A stretch of 64,000 bases of DNA from the NCBI GenBank assembly GCA_036873135.1, contig JAPTYO010000010.1, positions 13,054,134-13,118,133 on the forward strand, read 5' to 3'. Made by a program: the position numbers and the translations under genes. Shown piece after piece: positions 35,725 through 48,600 of the stretch. The notes below the pieces were generated by a model. The model had not been told where the DNA came from. It saw nothing but the letters and a program-made list of their open reading frames with translations, and made no database searches. The stretch is from Clarkia xantiana subsp. parviflora. Its lineage: Eukaryota; Streptophyta; Magnoliopsida; Myrtales; Onagraceae. The first letter of the stretch is position 1; every line of letters begins with the position of its first letter.

Positions 35725-37435
35725 ATGGCGTCTCTCCACCACCTTCTTCTTCTTCTTCTTCTCCTAGCTGCGTTTCTATTAATGGCGGTTTCTCCCTCCC
35801 ATTCCCTAACCTGCAATTCTCAGAAGCTCGACAAGACGTACGACACGTGTACGGATCTGGCGGTGTTAGACGCGCAGCTGCACTACAGTTACAACGCCAG
35901 TAACTCCTCTCTCTCGATCGCGTACGTCGCTCCGGCCAGCAATAGCTGGATCGCCTGGGCGATAAACCCTACCGGAGTCGGCATGGTCGGAGCTCAAGCT
36001 CTCATGGCTCTCAAACCAGGTATATTCATAATTTTTCAAATGGATTCACTAAAAAATAAAAATTACATTTAAGTAAAAATTAATAAAATAAAGTTTAAAC
36101 TCTATATTTTATTGTATTTTATTAAATTTATGTGTAATACATACAAAATACATTCGTTCAAATCATAAATATTAATTTTGTTCTCGTAATTCTTATAAAT
36201 GTATAGATATATAATATGCCCCTCCATATATATGCATACACTTTCTAAAAAATAAAGGTTTAGTAGCTCCAGTTGTACATATAATTAGCATATATATAGG
36301 CGTAATATGATTGGTTGGTAACTGGTATAATAAGTATTTTTGTATAATCTGCTATATTATAAATGTGATTTTTTGTTTCATTACTTAACTTTTCTTTTGT
36401 ATAATCGGCGCATGATGTAAAAAATCATTCCAACGTAAAATCAAGCAAATAATAAAATATGTAATATAAGTATAGTAGGTTAATATGTCTGTATATAATA
36501 AAAATAGTTTAAAAATTATTTAAAAATGTATAATCGTATTTTAGTCACACTAGTAGCACATTAGCGTAACATCTCTATGTCTTGTGAATTTATCTGAAAA
36601 AATAGACCGAAGTTAGATGTGTAAACAAGCTGAGTATCTGTAAAACTCGATTCGACTAAAATCTATCGAATTTAAACTTAGCTCGTATCCGAGCTCGATA
36701 TAATTGAGTTCGACTTAACTCGATCGTAATCTCATTATACATTACAATAAATTAACATTTCTCATATCTACTAAATAAAGTTCTACTGTAAGTTGAACTC
36801 GACTACCTTTATGTATTATAAGGTCGTACTCGAATCGATGGATGAAAAAGCTCAAGTAGAGCTCGACTATATATAAATATATATATATATATTGTATATT
36901 CACGACTCGATTACTAGTAGCTTCATTCATACTATCAAATCACGTGCATAGATTAACCGACCACATACATATTTAACTTTTTGTGTTTGCAGAGAGTGGA
37001 TCCATAGTGGCGAAGACCTTGAACATCGAATCCTACCACTCCATCGTTGAATCCAAGCTGTCGTTCGAAGTATGGGACCTGAGCGCCGAGGAATCGGACG
37101 GGACTAAAAGGCTGTACGCCTCCGTGAAAGTTCCCGCCGGCGAGACCAAACTGAACCAGGTGTGGCAGGTGGGTACCGCCGTCGACGGCACCCATCCCAA
37201 GATGCACGACATGACGCCGGACAACCGGAACTCCAAGGGGACTCTTGAGCTGGCTGATGCCGGTGCGCCTTCTGCGGGACCGAGCGCCACCGTGGTTTCT
37301 GGTCCTACGGCGGCGGTGAAAACTCCGGTGGATCCTGCTGCTCCGCCTCCGGCGAGGGGGGCCACGGCGACGATGAACGGCGGTGTTATTTGTGTTGCTG
37401 CTGTTTTGGTGGGGATGGGCTTGTCTATGTTGTAA
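35725..37435 (+). CDS. AIR12: AIR12-like DOMON-domain protein, probably GPI-anchored
   Basis: Two exons (35725-36019, 36993-37435) encode 245 residues. AIR12 proteins are single-DOMON b-type cytochromes attached to the outer face of the plasma membrane and are reducible by ascorbate. Residues 1-27 are a leucine-rich signal peptide ending before LTCNSQKL. The DOMON core has [31 protein letters not shown] and [20 protein letters not shown]. The methionine in GMVGAQ and a histidine in HPKMHDM are candidate haem ligands by analogy with AIR12. The protein then has a proline/alanine/threonine-rich linker and a hydrophobic tail [18 protein letters not shown], as for GPI attachment. No b561 helices follow, unlike the neighbour at 45604. 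Confidence 0.9.
36614..36932. mobile_element. TCGAG-rich hAT-like MITE in the AIR12-like intron
   Basis: Starts TAGATGTGTAAACAAGC and carries ACTCGA/GAGCTCGA words, ending after ACTAGTAGCTTCATTC. The intron is 973 bp, and about a third of it is this element. Borders are approximate. Confidence 0.5.
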
Positions 37436-38041
37436 ACTAAAAAGTATTGGGCCAGTAATATTGGGCCGAGAACATTTGTTGGGCCGAGATTCAGGGAATA
37501 TTGGAGTTTGGTTTGGGGAGAAGGGTACTTTGGTCAATATATGAGTGCTCACGTGTAGAACACGAGCTAAACAAGAAGTCTCCCCTTTCAAGTTTCAACT
37601 CTTTTTAGTTCTCCTACGGTTTAACACGTCACGTCTTAACTTAAAATTTAAAAGTTTAAATTTCGTTAAAATTCTAAAAGTGGAAAAATATTTTTAATTA
37701 ATATTTTACACATTACAACTTGATCCGGTACGAGTGTGAATTTGTTTTAGTGTGAATTATGAAAATTAAGTTCACATTTATTTACTTTAGCAAAAGAAAA
37801 ACTCATATATTTATTAGTATGATGATTACAACTAGATAACACATAGTATGCATCTATATATTATATAATTTAGACACAACCTAGGCTATTTATTAGATAA
37901 TTTGTTTAGTTGTCCTGTCATCAAAGGGTAATCTCACTGGTTCATCTCCAAATTTATCTATATATATATATATATATATAAAATTCTTCATTTTTCTTTT
38001 ATTGTAATTTATTTAGGCAGTTTCTTTTAGAGCATCCACAA
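37436..38041. other. AIR12-like 3' flank
   Basis: AT-rich, with a (TA)n run at about 37961-37980 and no other feature. Confidence 0.45.
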
Positions 38042-38048
38042 TCTACTA

Positions 38049-38610
38049 TCTACTGTATTATAATAATTCGGTATCGGAAGCTCTCTGGCTGACACGTGGA
38101 CAATTTGCTCTGTCACCGTATTGTCCACGTTTCCTAATTTAATCGGAATTTAATAGAGGTTCTCTAAATTTAGATACATAATATTGATTGATTGAAAAGT
38201 AAGAAGTATTTTTGTCTCTTATTTTGGTCTCTACGCAACTTAAAGAAACAAATTAATGAAAAATTTCCTTTTAAATTCATTATATATACAGTTTGGTACC
38301 GGAAGACCATAGGCCGCCACGTAAGCACAATATATTATCTACTATATTATATTAATTCAGTACCGGAAGCCCTATGAATGACACGTGGGCGGTTCGTACA
38401 GTCAGCGTTTCCTAATTTAATCGGCATTTAATTGGAGATTTATAAATTTAGACATAAAATATTGTTTGATTGTAAATTAAGAAGTATTTTTATCTCCTAT
38501 TTTGGTCTCTGCGCAATTTAAAGAAACAAAATAATTAAAAGTTTCCTTTTAAATAGTAAATCTATACAGTTTGGTTCCGGAAGACCATTGGCCGCCACGT
38601 AAGCAGTAAT
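38049..38610 (+). repeat. Tandemly duplicated Helitron 5' terminus
   Basis: Two copies of about 290 bp, each starting TCTACT(A/G)TATTATA, running through CGGAAG, ACACGTGG, TTTCCTAATTTAATCGG and AAGAAGTATTTTT, and ending GGCCGCCACGTAAGCA. Confidence 0.85.
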
Positions 38611-39042
38611 TAATAACTGAATTTGAATAACAATAAAAGTAAATAAATTAAAATAGTTTAATACCCGAACACCTAAATAATGGAAATACATATGTATCAA
38701 AGCAACGAAAGAGTATATATATCTATAATCTTCTATTATTATAGATAGTTCACGTTATATGAACTTCGTATCAATTCGGCTAATACACTCAAAATATTTA
38801 ATAAATATATAATATCTTTAATTAGCTTCTTTCTAATTTTTGAAATTAAGAATAATGAGATAATACACTATATATATATACAACTAAACCTAAAACCCAC
38901 TCACGCTGCATCAAGCTAACCCACCACCGTGAGGTCCATGACACCCGTCTCAATTTTCTTTTACTAGACTGCATTACTTTTATTCTAAATTCTCAGATTA
39001 TTTAAAAACAAAAAATGAACGGTGTGATGAATTCTGCAGTTT

Positions 39043-39535
39043 ATAAGGGTGTTGGAGAAGGAGCTGATTGAAGTTGAAAAGGACAAGAAAATATTCATCC
39101 AAAACTCTTTGAAAGTAAGTCGGATTTTTCAATATTGGTTAATTCTTGGGTATGTAAAAGACATTCTTAATCTTGCATCATAACATGGAGATTACAATGA
39201 TATTGTGAATGGATGGAATGCGACTCCTTAGTATTCACTCTTATCATTCTCCATCTCTGTTAATTATAGTTTTACCGGTTATTTTAGTATATTATTATAG
39301 ATACAGTTGATAACTAAAATGCATTGTTGTGATGGTGTGGTGTATTACAATATTTTTATAGTTGTGGTATCGTATGTTGTTCCGTGCTTTATGGTTTTTA
39401 TTTTCTAACAAATGTTTTCTTTTATCGAATTTAGGGCGGAGAAACTGATGCTAATCAAAATACGAAAATGACTAAAAGAAAAAGAAAAACAATTAAGTCT
39501 GGTCGTAATAAAGTGACCGACTTGGTGGAGGACAA
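39043..39535 (+). pseudogene. Exon-like captured fragments inside Helitron A
   Basis: A stretch after CTGCAG at 39040 reads FIRVLEKELIEVEKDKKIFI and stops at a good donor (AAA|GTAAGT near 39114). A second stretch after TTTAG near 39435 reads GGETDANQNTKMTKRKRKTI and continues to VEDN and a stop. The exon-intron-exon pattern in an otherwise AT-rich Helitron suggests a captured host gene fragment. The source gene is not recognised. Confidence 0.35.
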
Positions 39536-41127
39536 TTAAGAAGACTTGAGTATAGAAGAAATACATGCTTTCCTATACATCAAAGTTATCAAGGTTAGTG
39601 CAACTAATAGCCTAATTCTCAGACCTTAGTTGATATATATTATGTGGTTAATATCATATTTAGATTTTAAATTCCATGTCATCATTGACATTAAAAATTC
39701 ATACGTAATCATACCCTCCGCTTTAGGGTTCCACTTATAGTATATTTAACGTGGTAATCCACGAGGAATTATTGTTGTGGGTGGTATTTAGTAAGAACAT
39801 GCAAAGGTAGGTCATAAATATGAAGAAATCATAACACAACTTGGTTATGATTTCTTTTTTCATTATTATTAATACACGATTATTAGTTATTTCATTCTTT
39901 AGTTTTTTTTTTCATTATTCTTTAATTTTATTCTTTTTTACTTCAAATTCTGTAGTTTTATTTAAACTTGATAATTAACATGATTTTATATATGTGTAAT
40001 TATGAAATAGGCATACAAGCACAATGTTAAGGAGTTAATTTAAGGTCGATCAATGTCATACATAGAGAGTAAGCATATATAACTACTTATTAATTTAACT
40101 ATGTAGTTTTCATTATTACATATTTTGTCTTCTCCCAATGCTTCCCTATAGGTTTGTCATTGTAACTTGCAGGGTTCTTGAGGTCTAGGGCAGTCGAGAT
40201 ACATGAAGAAAATGGGTTCCATATTTAGATTCTATTCCTCTATATGTTTCCTTAGGGGTTTTATATTACATAATCAACTACACACTCTAATATTCTTTAA
40301 AAAAACTTCACATGTTAATGTCTTATGCACTAAAATGTATTGGAAGAATATCGACCTGGCAACAAGAACATGGTTAATTTACGTAGGCGTTTTCTCGAAT
40401 CAGCGTTTCCTAATGTATGTATGTATTGTATCTAAATTTATACGTGTTAATTTATTTATTTTTACTCATAAATATATTTCACAAGTCAATAAAATAATAA
40501 TAAACCTCCAACTTATTACTGAATTTTTAATATAGAATTAGATACTAACAAGTTTGAATTTATGCACGAATTAAAAAATAAAAGGAAAAATAAATGTATT
40601 ATAGATTTGGTATTTCTTTTATCTAATAGTATAGTATTGTGTTGATTAAGAAAAAAATTATGAATACTTCTAAAATGGTATATATATGTTTAATAATTTT
40701 TTATATTCAGTATTTGTTCAATTATATATATTATATTATATATATGCGAAAAGATAATATATAATTAGGTTACTGTTTAAAATACTTAAAAGATTTAATA
40801 TTATATCTTTGAAAGTCTTAAAATTATTTTTATTTTTTAAATCCAGATTCAACGATTTTATTTTTTTAAAACTTTTTTTAATGCTAAATACAATTTTCTT
40901 ACTTTGATTTTCTATTATTAGTTAAAGTCTTATAAAAATAATCTATAATGTTGATTAATTTCACTGTCATGAAATATTTTAAATAAGAATTTGTATTAAA
41001 TACTTAATTAAACTAATGTATTAATATTAATTAATTTTTATAAAAAAAATATCTTAAAATTTATAAATAACGTTCCATATTCAAAAAAGTTAAGATAAAT
41101 TAGCTTTATAATTTTATTTTTATTTTA

Positions 41128-41156
41128 CCCGTGCGGTGCGCGGGGTTAGTGGCTAG
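41128..41156 (+). terminator. Helitron A 3' hairpin and CTAG end
   Basis: CCCGTGCG-GT-GCGCGGG stem-loop, nine bases, then CTAG: the rolling-circle termination signal of Helitrons. Confidence 0.85.
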
Positions 41157-42235
41157 TATTATATTAATTTGGTATCGGAAGCTCTATGGCTGACACGTGG
41201 ACAATTTATTCTAATAATTTAATAGAATGTCAAGTCTAATTTAAAGATCTTCAAATATTTGCAAAAAAATTCGAGGAGACATTACATTTATATACATAGT
41301 TACCTTTCATGTGTCAGAAATCGCCTAACTCGGTAATATTTTTTTTCTCTCTAAATTAATTAATAATATTGCAGATTATATATATAGTATACTCATAGTA
41401 TGTATATGTATCGTATATAATGGTGGATTTAAGTTTAGAAATCTGTTAATTAAATTAATCATTCATGTTTTGGACAAAAAAATGTACTCACGGAGCTCGG
41501 AAAAAATCACTCATATGATTTTTTTTTTTAATAATGAAATTAATTTAACGAGAATAATTTAAAATGACTCAATAATCATGAACAAACAATGAGTATAAAA
41601 AACCATACATAATGTTGATTAATTAATAAAAAAAATTATATTAAACAATTTAAACGAGAACAAAAATTTAATTTCTTTTTGGTCAAAATAATAAATTTAA
41701 AATTACTCAACAAGAATCAACAAAAATTGAATACATATGTTAAAATTTTATTTTTATATTATATTCGTTATAAAACGTAACTTTTTCTTATACAAAACCA
41801 TAAATAATGTTGATCAATTAATCAACATTTTTTTGTATTAACTAATTTAAACATGAATAAATTTAAAATTAATCCACAAAATATATTTTAATTTAAAATT
41901 GTAATTATTATATTATATTACTTATAAAACGTAATTGTTAAAAACATACATAATTTTGATTTTTTTTTTGGCCAACATATGATTCATTCATATTATAAGA
42001 AAAGTTTAAGGAGGGGCGAAATCCCTGTCATTTACAAGTAACGATAATAGAGAGGGGCAAACCCAATTCAAATGACACGACAAAAGAATATAGCAAAAAA
42101 GTATAGATTAATTAATTCAGTATTATGATGTATATCAAATATTTAAAAAATAAATATATATTAAGTTTATTAAAAATATATATTATTTCAAAATTTAATC
42201 AAATGTAATATTCTAAACTATACGTGTTTCATTAA

Positions 42236-42267
42236 TTTTACCCGCGTGGTGCGGAATTAGTGGCTAG
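42236..42267 (+). terminator. Helitron B 3' hairpin and CTAG end
   Basis: Related to the Helitron A terminus (ATTAGTGGCTAG against GTTAGTGGCTAG), with a weaker stem. Confidence 0.75.
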
Positions 42268-42436
42268 TAATATTTATTTAAATTGTTATTTTTTTTAATC
42301 AGAATTGTTGTTTTTTTAATTATTACTTTTTTATATATATAATAAAAGTTAGAAACACGGAGTGGATTTTAAATTATTTCTCCACAATTAAATGAGCATC
42401 TTCCTTTTTTTTTCCGATAAAAGCAGCTTCCATTCT

Positions 42437-43490
42437 TAGGGCTGGGCATAAAAACCGATTCGGGCGAACCGAACCTGAACCGAACCAATACAAACCGGTT
42501 TTGTCTGAACCGGTTCTTAAATGGTTCGGTTTTGATAAGGAATATATGGAGCGGTTTTCAACTGGTTCAAAACAGGTTCTGAACCAGTTTTTCAGAACCA
42601 CTTTTATTACATAAAGCCTAAATTGTTAAATAGTAACACACTCTTGCATTTTTTTTTTGGGTAGATTAAAGGGCTATAAACAAGCCGAGTATCCGGCTAG
42701 CTCGACTCGACTCAGTTTACTCGAGCTCGAACTCGACCAAGCCTTAATTTTTCAAGCTCGAGCTCGACTCGGTGCCATACTTGACATGTTCGAGTTCGGC
42801 TCGATAAGGTTAAAAATTCAATTAAATAATAAATGGTGCATCTAAGCTCGAGGTCGAACTCTTCCTCGACTCAATATATACATATATAATATTATTACGT
42901 AAAAGTCGAAAAACTCAAACTCGAACTCGAACTCGACTCGAATATGCAAAACAAAAAAGCTCGATTAGGCTCGCGAGCCTCTCGAGTCGAGTACAAGTGA
43001 ACTCGAACTCGACTCGGTATAAAAAAAAGTTCAACTCGACTCGAAATTTAGCGAGTCGAATTTGAATATCGACCAAACCGATCTCGAGAAGCTCACGAGT
43101 AGCTTGAATCGTTTGCACCCATAGGGTAGATCCTTCACTATTTGGGTTTGGTTCATATTGGATATATAGGTGGTCGTAGCAGATTTGTTTACTTATATAT
43201 AGTTATTATATATTATGTTAGCTCATATCAGTTCTACAGTCAATTGAGTTTAGTTTTGAACTCGAAACTTAACTTATGAATAGTTCTATATTGGCCGTAT
43301 ATTTTGAATTTTAGTAAAAAATATGAAAAAAAGGTTCAAAACCGTTCGAACCGGTTCTCCTAGGGTTCGGTTCTAGGACCTAAAATCTGGTTCGGTTCTT
43401 ACCTGGTATAGAAAACCAACTGAACCTAAAATCTGGTTCCGGTTCGGTTCTGAACCGGTTCGGCCAAAAACCGAACTATGCCCAGCCCTA
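42437..43490. mobile_element. hAT non-autonomous element with nested insertion
   Basis: Terminal inverted repeats TAGGGCTGGGCATA and TATGCCCAGCCCTA, flanked by the perfect 8-bp duplication TCCATTCT (42429-42436, 43491-43498). The outer parts are made of GAACCGGTTC words. A second element is inserted at 42667-43123. No transposase. Confidence 0.95.
42667..43123. mobile_element. TCGAG-rich hAT-like element nested in the hAT at 42437
   Basis: 457 bp flanked by the 8-bp duplication GGGTAGAT (42659-42666, 43124-43131). Ends TAAAGGGCTATAAAC and GTTTGCACCCATA are loosely inverted. The interior is dense in GAGCTCGA/ACTCGACTCGA. It is the best-bounded member of this family in the window. Confidence 0.85.
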
Positions 43491-43498
43491 TCCATTCT

Positions 43499-44835
43499 CA
43501 TATATACTAAACCTTCAAATATATAAAAATATTCTACAAAATTATCTATCTTTAAAATACTGTTAATAATTATAATAATAATTATAAAGTACTTTATAAT
43601 ATATATATTATAATAATAATAATAATTAATAATAAAAGAAAAAAGAGAACCTTCGTTCAGTGTCGTCGTTCATTTTCCTTGTGCATCACAAACGAAAGTT
43701 AAACTAAACAATAAATAATAAATAAATAAAAAAGAAGCATTGACTATTTAATAACTAATCCAACAAGTTTGTCACATAGATAGATATTCTTGGACTATGC
43801 CCCAAAAATAATATATGATCACTTCTATATATACCGTAACAAACATGTTAGAATTATCATAAACATGTATATACATAGTACAACACTAAATCCCAAATGG
43901 TCGTTTCAGCAGGATTCTTCTCTAAGAAAGATCGTCAATAATAGGATATCGATAGAGTAGCATTTGACAATTAATCATGCATGACAATGTATGTATGCGT
44001 AAATAACAAGATATATGATATACATTCCGATTCGTAACAAGTTGGCATTCTACGAATCTGATCCAAAAGTTCATAATATTAACCTAAGTGAAAATGATAA
44101 AATTTCCAACTTAAATTCTGGTTTTCTACATTTTTTGTTTTGAGTTGAAGATCTTATACAATTATGATTATAATAATGAGATAATTAATTAGTAATTAAA
44201 TATATTTTTTAAATCAAATAACAATACTAAGAATGGCCACGAAATAACAATAATTAATCATCATCATTAGTGGCAAATAAATTAATTATCATCATTAAAT
44301 TTTTTACATTTAGTCATATTTGTTTTTTTTTTAATTCCTCATATAATTCCAAGGTTCCAACAAATCAACCACCTAATTAATTAGTAGTGATCAAATTAAT
44401 AAAGTCACAACCAAATCGATATTAACTACTAATCTACTAACTTATTCTAATTAGTTTAATTTTTTATTCGATATTTTAATTATCAGATTGATTGATTTTT
44501 TTTTTTCATTTTTTAAAATTGACGGAACAAAATTATATTTTTTAACCATCAAATAACCCTAAAACATAAGCAACAAACCTGATAATAAAAAATAGAAAAT
44601 AACTTGTTTTTATTGCTTAAAACATCAGTTTTAATGCTACAATCAGTCGAAAGAGGTGAAAACTAACAAATCTGACGTCTGTGACACTGAATATTAACAG
44701 TTAAACCGATACAATGATTATCAACGCGATTTATACTTGAGAGTTGAGACTTTTCGGAAAGTAGCAGTTTAGGGCATCTTTGCAATAATCTCTTTTATAC
44801 ATCACAAAAATCCCACCAACAAAACCGTTTTCACG
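43499..44835. other. AT-rich intergenic DNA
   Basis: An (AAT/ATA)n-rich stretch occurs at 43560-43640. No gene or bounded repeat was recognised. Confidence 0.5.
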
Positions 44836-44843
44836 ACCCGAAC

Positions 44844-45391
44844 TAGGGATGGGCACTGAACCGGTTCAGGCCGAACCGGTTCCGGACCGGACCGGAACTG
44901 TTTTAAACGGTCCGGTCCAATAATAACTAGGGTTTTTTTTTGCTTAGGTTGGTCTAAAAAAAACTGGACTGGTTTGAACCGGTCCAGAACCGGTCCAGAA
45001 CCGGTTTTGGACTGTTTTTTAAAAAAACAAGTTCTGGATCGGTTTTGTATGTCGGACCGGTTTTATCAATAAAAATCGGTCCAAAACCAGTCAAAACCAG
45101 TCAGAAACCGGTCAAAACCGGTCAGAAACCGGTCAAAAACTGGGTTTTTTAAAAAAAAAAAAAATATTCGGTCAAAAAGTTTTTTTTTTTTTTTACTAAA
45201 AAGCGGTTCAAAACCGGTCCGGTCCGGACTGGTTTATTGGACTGGTTTGGTATACCCCTTGGACTGGTTCCAATTTAGGGGTTATAAACCAGTCCAATTT
45301 GGACCGGTTCACTCCGAACCGGTTCCAAACGGTCCGGTTCCAGACCAGTTCCGAACCAGTCCGGCCGGACCGGTTTTTATGCCCAAGCCTA
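44844..45391. mobile_element. hAT MITE immediately upstream of the CYBDOM promoter
   Basis: Ends TAGGGATGGGCAC and GCCCAAGCCTA, flanked by the perfect 8-bp duplication ACCCGAAC (44836-44843, 45392-45399). The interior is made of CCGGTCC/GAACCGG words. Confidence 0.95.
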
Positions 45392-45490
45392 ACCCGAACC
45401 ACATGAAGTGAACCGTTGTAACGGTAAACCCTCACCGTTGGCCGGTGGTCCTCCGGCGTGGTCGTCTTCTTCTTCCTCAGACCTTCTCCC

Positions 45491-45500
45491 TATATATAAA
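45491..45500 (+). promoter_or_regulatory. TATA box of the CYBDOM gene
   Basis: TATATATAAA lies 104 bases before the ATG at 45604, and the downstream leader is CT-rich. The hAT element ends only 100 bases further upstream. Confidence 0.7.
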
Positions 45501-45603
45501 AACCTCACTGTCATCTCCACCAAGTTGCTACACTACTGAATAACAACCATAAAAATCCCTCCTTTCTATCTCTCTCTCATTTTCTCTCTCTACTGTAACA
45601 ACA

Positions 45604-48600
45604 ATGGCTTCTCTTCTCTCTCTACCCCTGCTCTGTCTCTTCTCTCTGCTTCTAATTCCACAAGCAACATCCCTCACCTGCTCCACCCAGCAGCTCACGA
45701 ACAACAACCTCTACGCCACCTGTCTCGACCTCCCCTCACTCAACGCCTTCCTCCACTTCTCCTACGACGCCGCCAACTCATCCGCCGCAGTCGCCTTCGT
45801 TACGGCGCCGGCGAAGCCGACCGGATGGATCTCGTGGGCCATCAACCCGACGGCCGCCGGCATGGTGGGCTCGCAGGCGTTGATTGCGTTCAAGGACTCC
45901 GCCGGCGCCATGACGGCGAAGACCTACAATATCTCGTCGTACGGTCCTGTGAAGGAGTCCAAGATCTCGTACGAGGTGTGGGACTTGTCGGCCGAGGATG
46001 TCGGCGGCGTCATGAGGCTGTACGCGAAGCTGAAGGTGCCTGGGGATGCGGCGGCGCTGAACCAGGTGTGGCAGGTGGGGTCCTCCGTGACCGGCGGCGT
46101 GCCCGATAAGCATGACTTCCAGCCTGCCAACTTGAACTCGAAGGCAACTCTGAATCTGGTGGCAGGTGTGACCGGAACCGTCGCCGGAGCTGGTGGCGGT
46201 GCCACGTCAAAGAAGAAGAATGTGGGTTTCTTTACTTTACTGCTAATTACAACAACAATATCACCAAAATCCAATTTTTCTTCAAAAAAATTCCATGGCA
46301 CAAATTTACTTCTAATTACAAATTGTTTAAAAACAGTACTCCAATTACAATTTTTTCTTACTGTATCCTCACTGTTTGCCTAGAACATTATCCTCTTTCT
46401 TTGCATAAAACATTACTGCAATTACAACAACAACAAAAAATCCATTTTTTTGTACAATTTATTGAATTTACACTAAAAACTCCCAGGCAAAAATTTACTG
46501 AAAATAATTTGTGATGGGCAGGATAGAATTTGAACCTTTGAGATGATTTTAGCTCTGGGGTTAGTTGGATTCTAGTTAAATTTCCTTGTTAACAGAAAAC
46601 TTATTCTTTTACCAAAAGCAAAGATGGGAAAAAAGAAAAAAAAAACCAAAAGCAAAACATATTTTTTTTCTTCTTTTCTGGTCATATGCATTGGGAAATG
46701 AGGATCAAAATGACAAAACATTCCAAGAATTCATGTGAATTTCCTTTCAGCAAAGAAAAGCTTGACTCTGTTTCTGGGCTGGTTCTTCCATTTCAGCCAT
46801 ACCAAAAGCTTGCAACTGAAGATGCACTTTAAAAATCTGCAATTTTTTTTTTTTTTTTAAAAAACATTGGTGGTTGTTTCTCAACCGAAATCTTGTTTTT
46901 TTTCAATCTTTCAGTTTGAAGACCAAAAGCAAAAGATGGCAGAAAAGAAGATAACCATAAGCAAAACATGTTTTTTTCTTCTGGTCATATGTAGTAAGGA
47001 AATGAGGATCAAAATGACAAAACATTCCAAGAATTCATGTGAATTTCCTTTCAGCAAAGAAAAGCTTGACTCTTTTTCAGCCATACCAAAAGCTTGCAAC
47101 TGAAGATACACTTTAAAAATCTGCAACTTTATTTTTTTTTAAAGAACATTGATTGTTGTTTCTCAGAGACATGGAGTCCTCAACACAGTGAGTTGGGGAA
47201 TCTTGTTTCCGATCGGCGTGATAGTCGCGAGGTACCTGAGGACAGTCCCATCTGCAGATCCAATTTGGTTCTATGTTCACGTTTTCTGTCAATTTTCTGC
47301 ATACATTATTGGAGTTGCTGGCTGGGGAACGGGTATCAAGCTTGGCTCCGAATCACCTGGTGTCGTTTACAGGGCTCATCGTAACATCGGAATCACCCTT
47401 TTTTGCTTCTCAACTCTGCAGGTAAAGATTGCATTTTTATGCTACTCTACTGAGTTTGATTCTTGAGTGAAAAAAAAAACAATATTTATTTGCATGAATT
47501 TCTCATCCTAAGAAGAAAAAAAAACCCCCACTTGGAGAAAAATATCAAATTGGTGATACTTCATTTTGCATGCTAAATAAATGATTAAGAAATTGAGAAT
47601 ATTCTCAACTATAATTCATATTGTTAATTATTTTCACGGATTTAAAATGTCAATATTTGGTATTGTAATTATCAGATTTGTTGATTTCCACATTTTTCTA
47701 CTGATCTTACGTTAAAATTAGTGTTTTAAGAGAAAAAAAAAAAATTTGCTCATAGTTTATGCTTAAAAAATATGTTTTTGTTTCATCAATTTTAATAGAA
47801 AAAAAGTGGAATTTAACCAATCTGATAGTTTAGTTAAAAAAGAAATTTAAAATAGTCTAAACTATAACTCATGTTGTTAATTATTGTTACAGATTTAAAA
47901 TGTTGATATTCGATGTTATAACTATCAGATTTGTTCCTTTCCACTTTTTCCGATTGATTTTAGCGTTAAAATTAATATTTTAAAGCAAAAAAACATGATA
48001 TTTTTTCAAACTTTCCTAACTATTAGATTTGTAGCTCATGGTTTATGCTTATTTCATTCTTAAAAAATATGTTTTGTTTCGTCAGTTTTAATAGAAAAAA
48101 ATAGAATTCAACCAATCTGATATTTTAGTTGAGGCGAGTATTAACATTTTAATGACAACGATTAGCAACATGACCTATACTTTAATCTAATGGATAAGAT
48201 ACCAGATATCAATATTTCAAATATGCAACAACGATTAACAACACCATCGAAACAATTTTTAGGTTCTTAACCCACAAAAAAATGGTTGTTCCATCCTATC
48301 CCATTCAACAACATGGTTGTTTTTGACAAAACCATATTGTCTTGCTCCATTTCCAGATATTTGCACTGCTAGTGAGACCAAACAAGGACCACAAATACAG
48401 ATTCTACTGGAACATCTACCACCACGGAGTCGGATATGCCATCGTCATCCTCGGAATCATCAACGTGTTCAAGGGTCTCGATATCCTTCAACCCGGGGAC
48501 AGATACAGATCGGCTTACGTGTTCTTGCTCGTCTCCATCGGTGTGGTGGTGGTTGTGTTGGAGATATTCACTTGGATTATTGTCATGAAAAGGAAGTCAT

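Larger units (their letters stand above)
38049..41156 (+). mobile_element. Helitron A (inner)
   Basis: 5' end TCTACTGTATTATAATAATT; 3' end a strong hairpin CCCGTGCGGTGCGCGGG (41128-41144) followed by CTAG at 41153-41156. It sits exactly between an A (38048) and a T (41157) inside Helitron B. The first 290 bp are duplicated in tandem (38049-38337 and 38338-38610). No Rep/helicase was recognised. The interior carries exon-like pieces at 39043-39535. Confidence 0.8.
38042..42267 (+). mobile_element. Helitron B (outer), split by Helitron A
   Basis: The 5' end TCTACTA (38042-38048) is separated from its continuation TATTATATTAATTTGG (41157 onward) by Helitron A. Joined, they match the 5' terminus seen again at 38338. 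The 3' end at 42241-42267 has a degenerate hairpin (CCCGCGTGGTGCGG) followed by CTAG, with host A at 38041 and host T at 42268, as Helitrons require. No Rep/helicase, so non-autonomous. Confidence 0.8.

Noticed and set aside
36953..37591. 212-codon minus-strand frame opposite AIR12 exon 2
   Set aside because: Arginine/histidine-rich antisense of a GC-rich exon with no domain.
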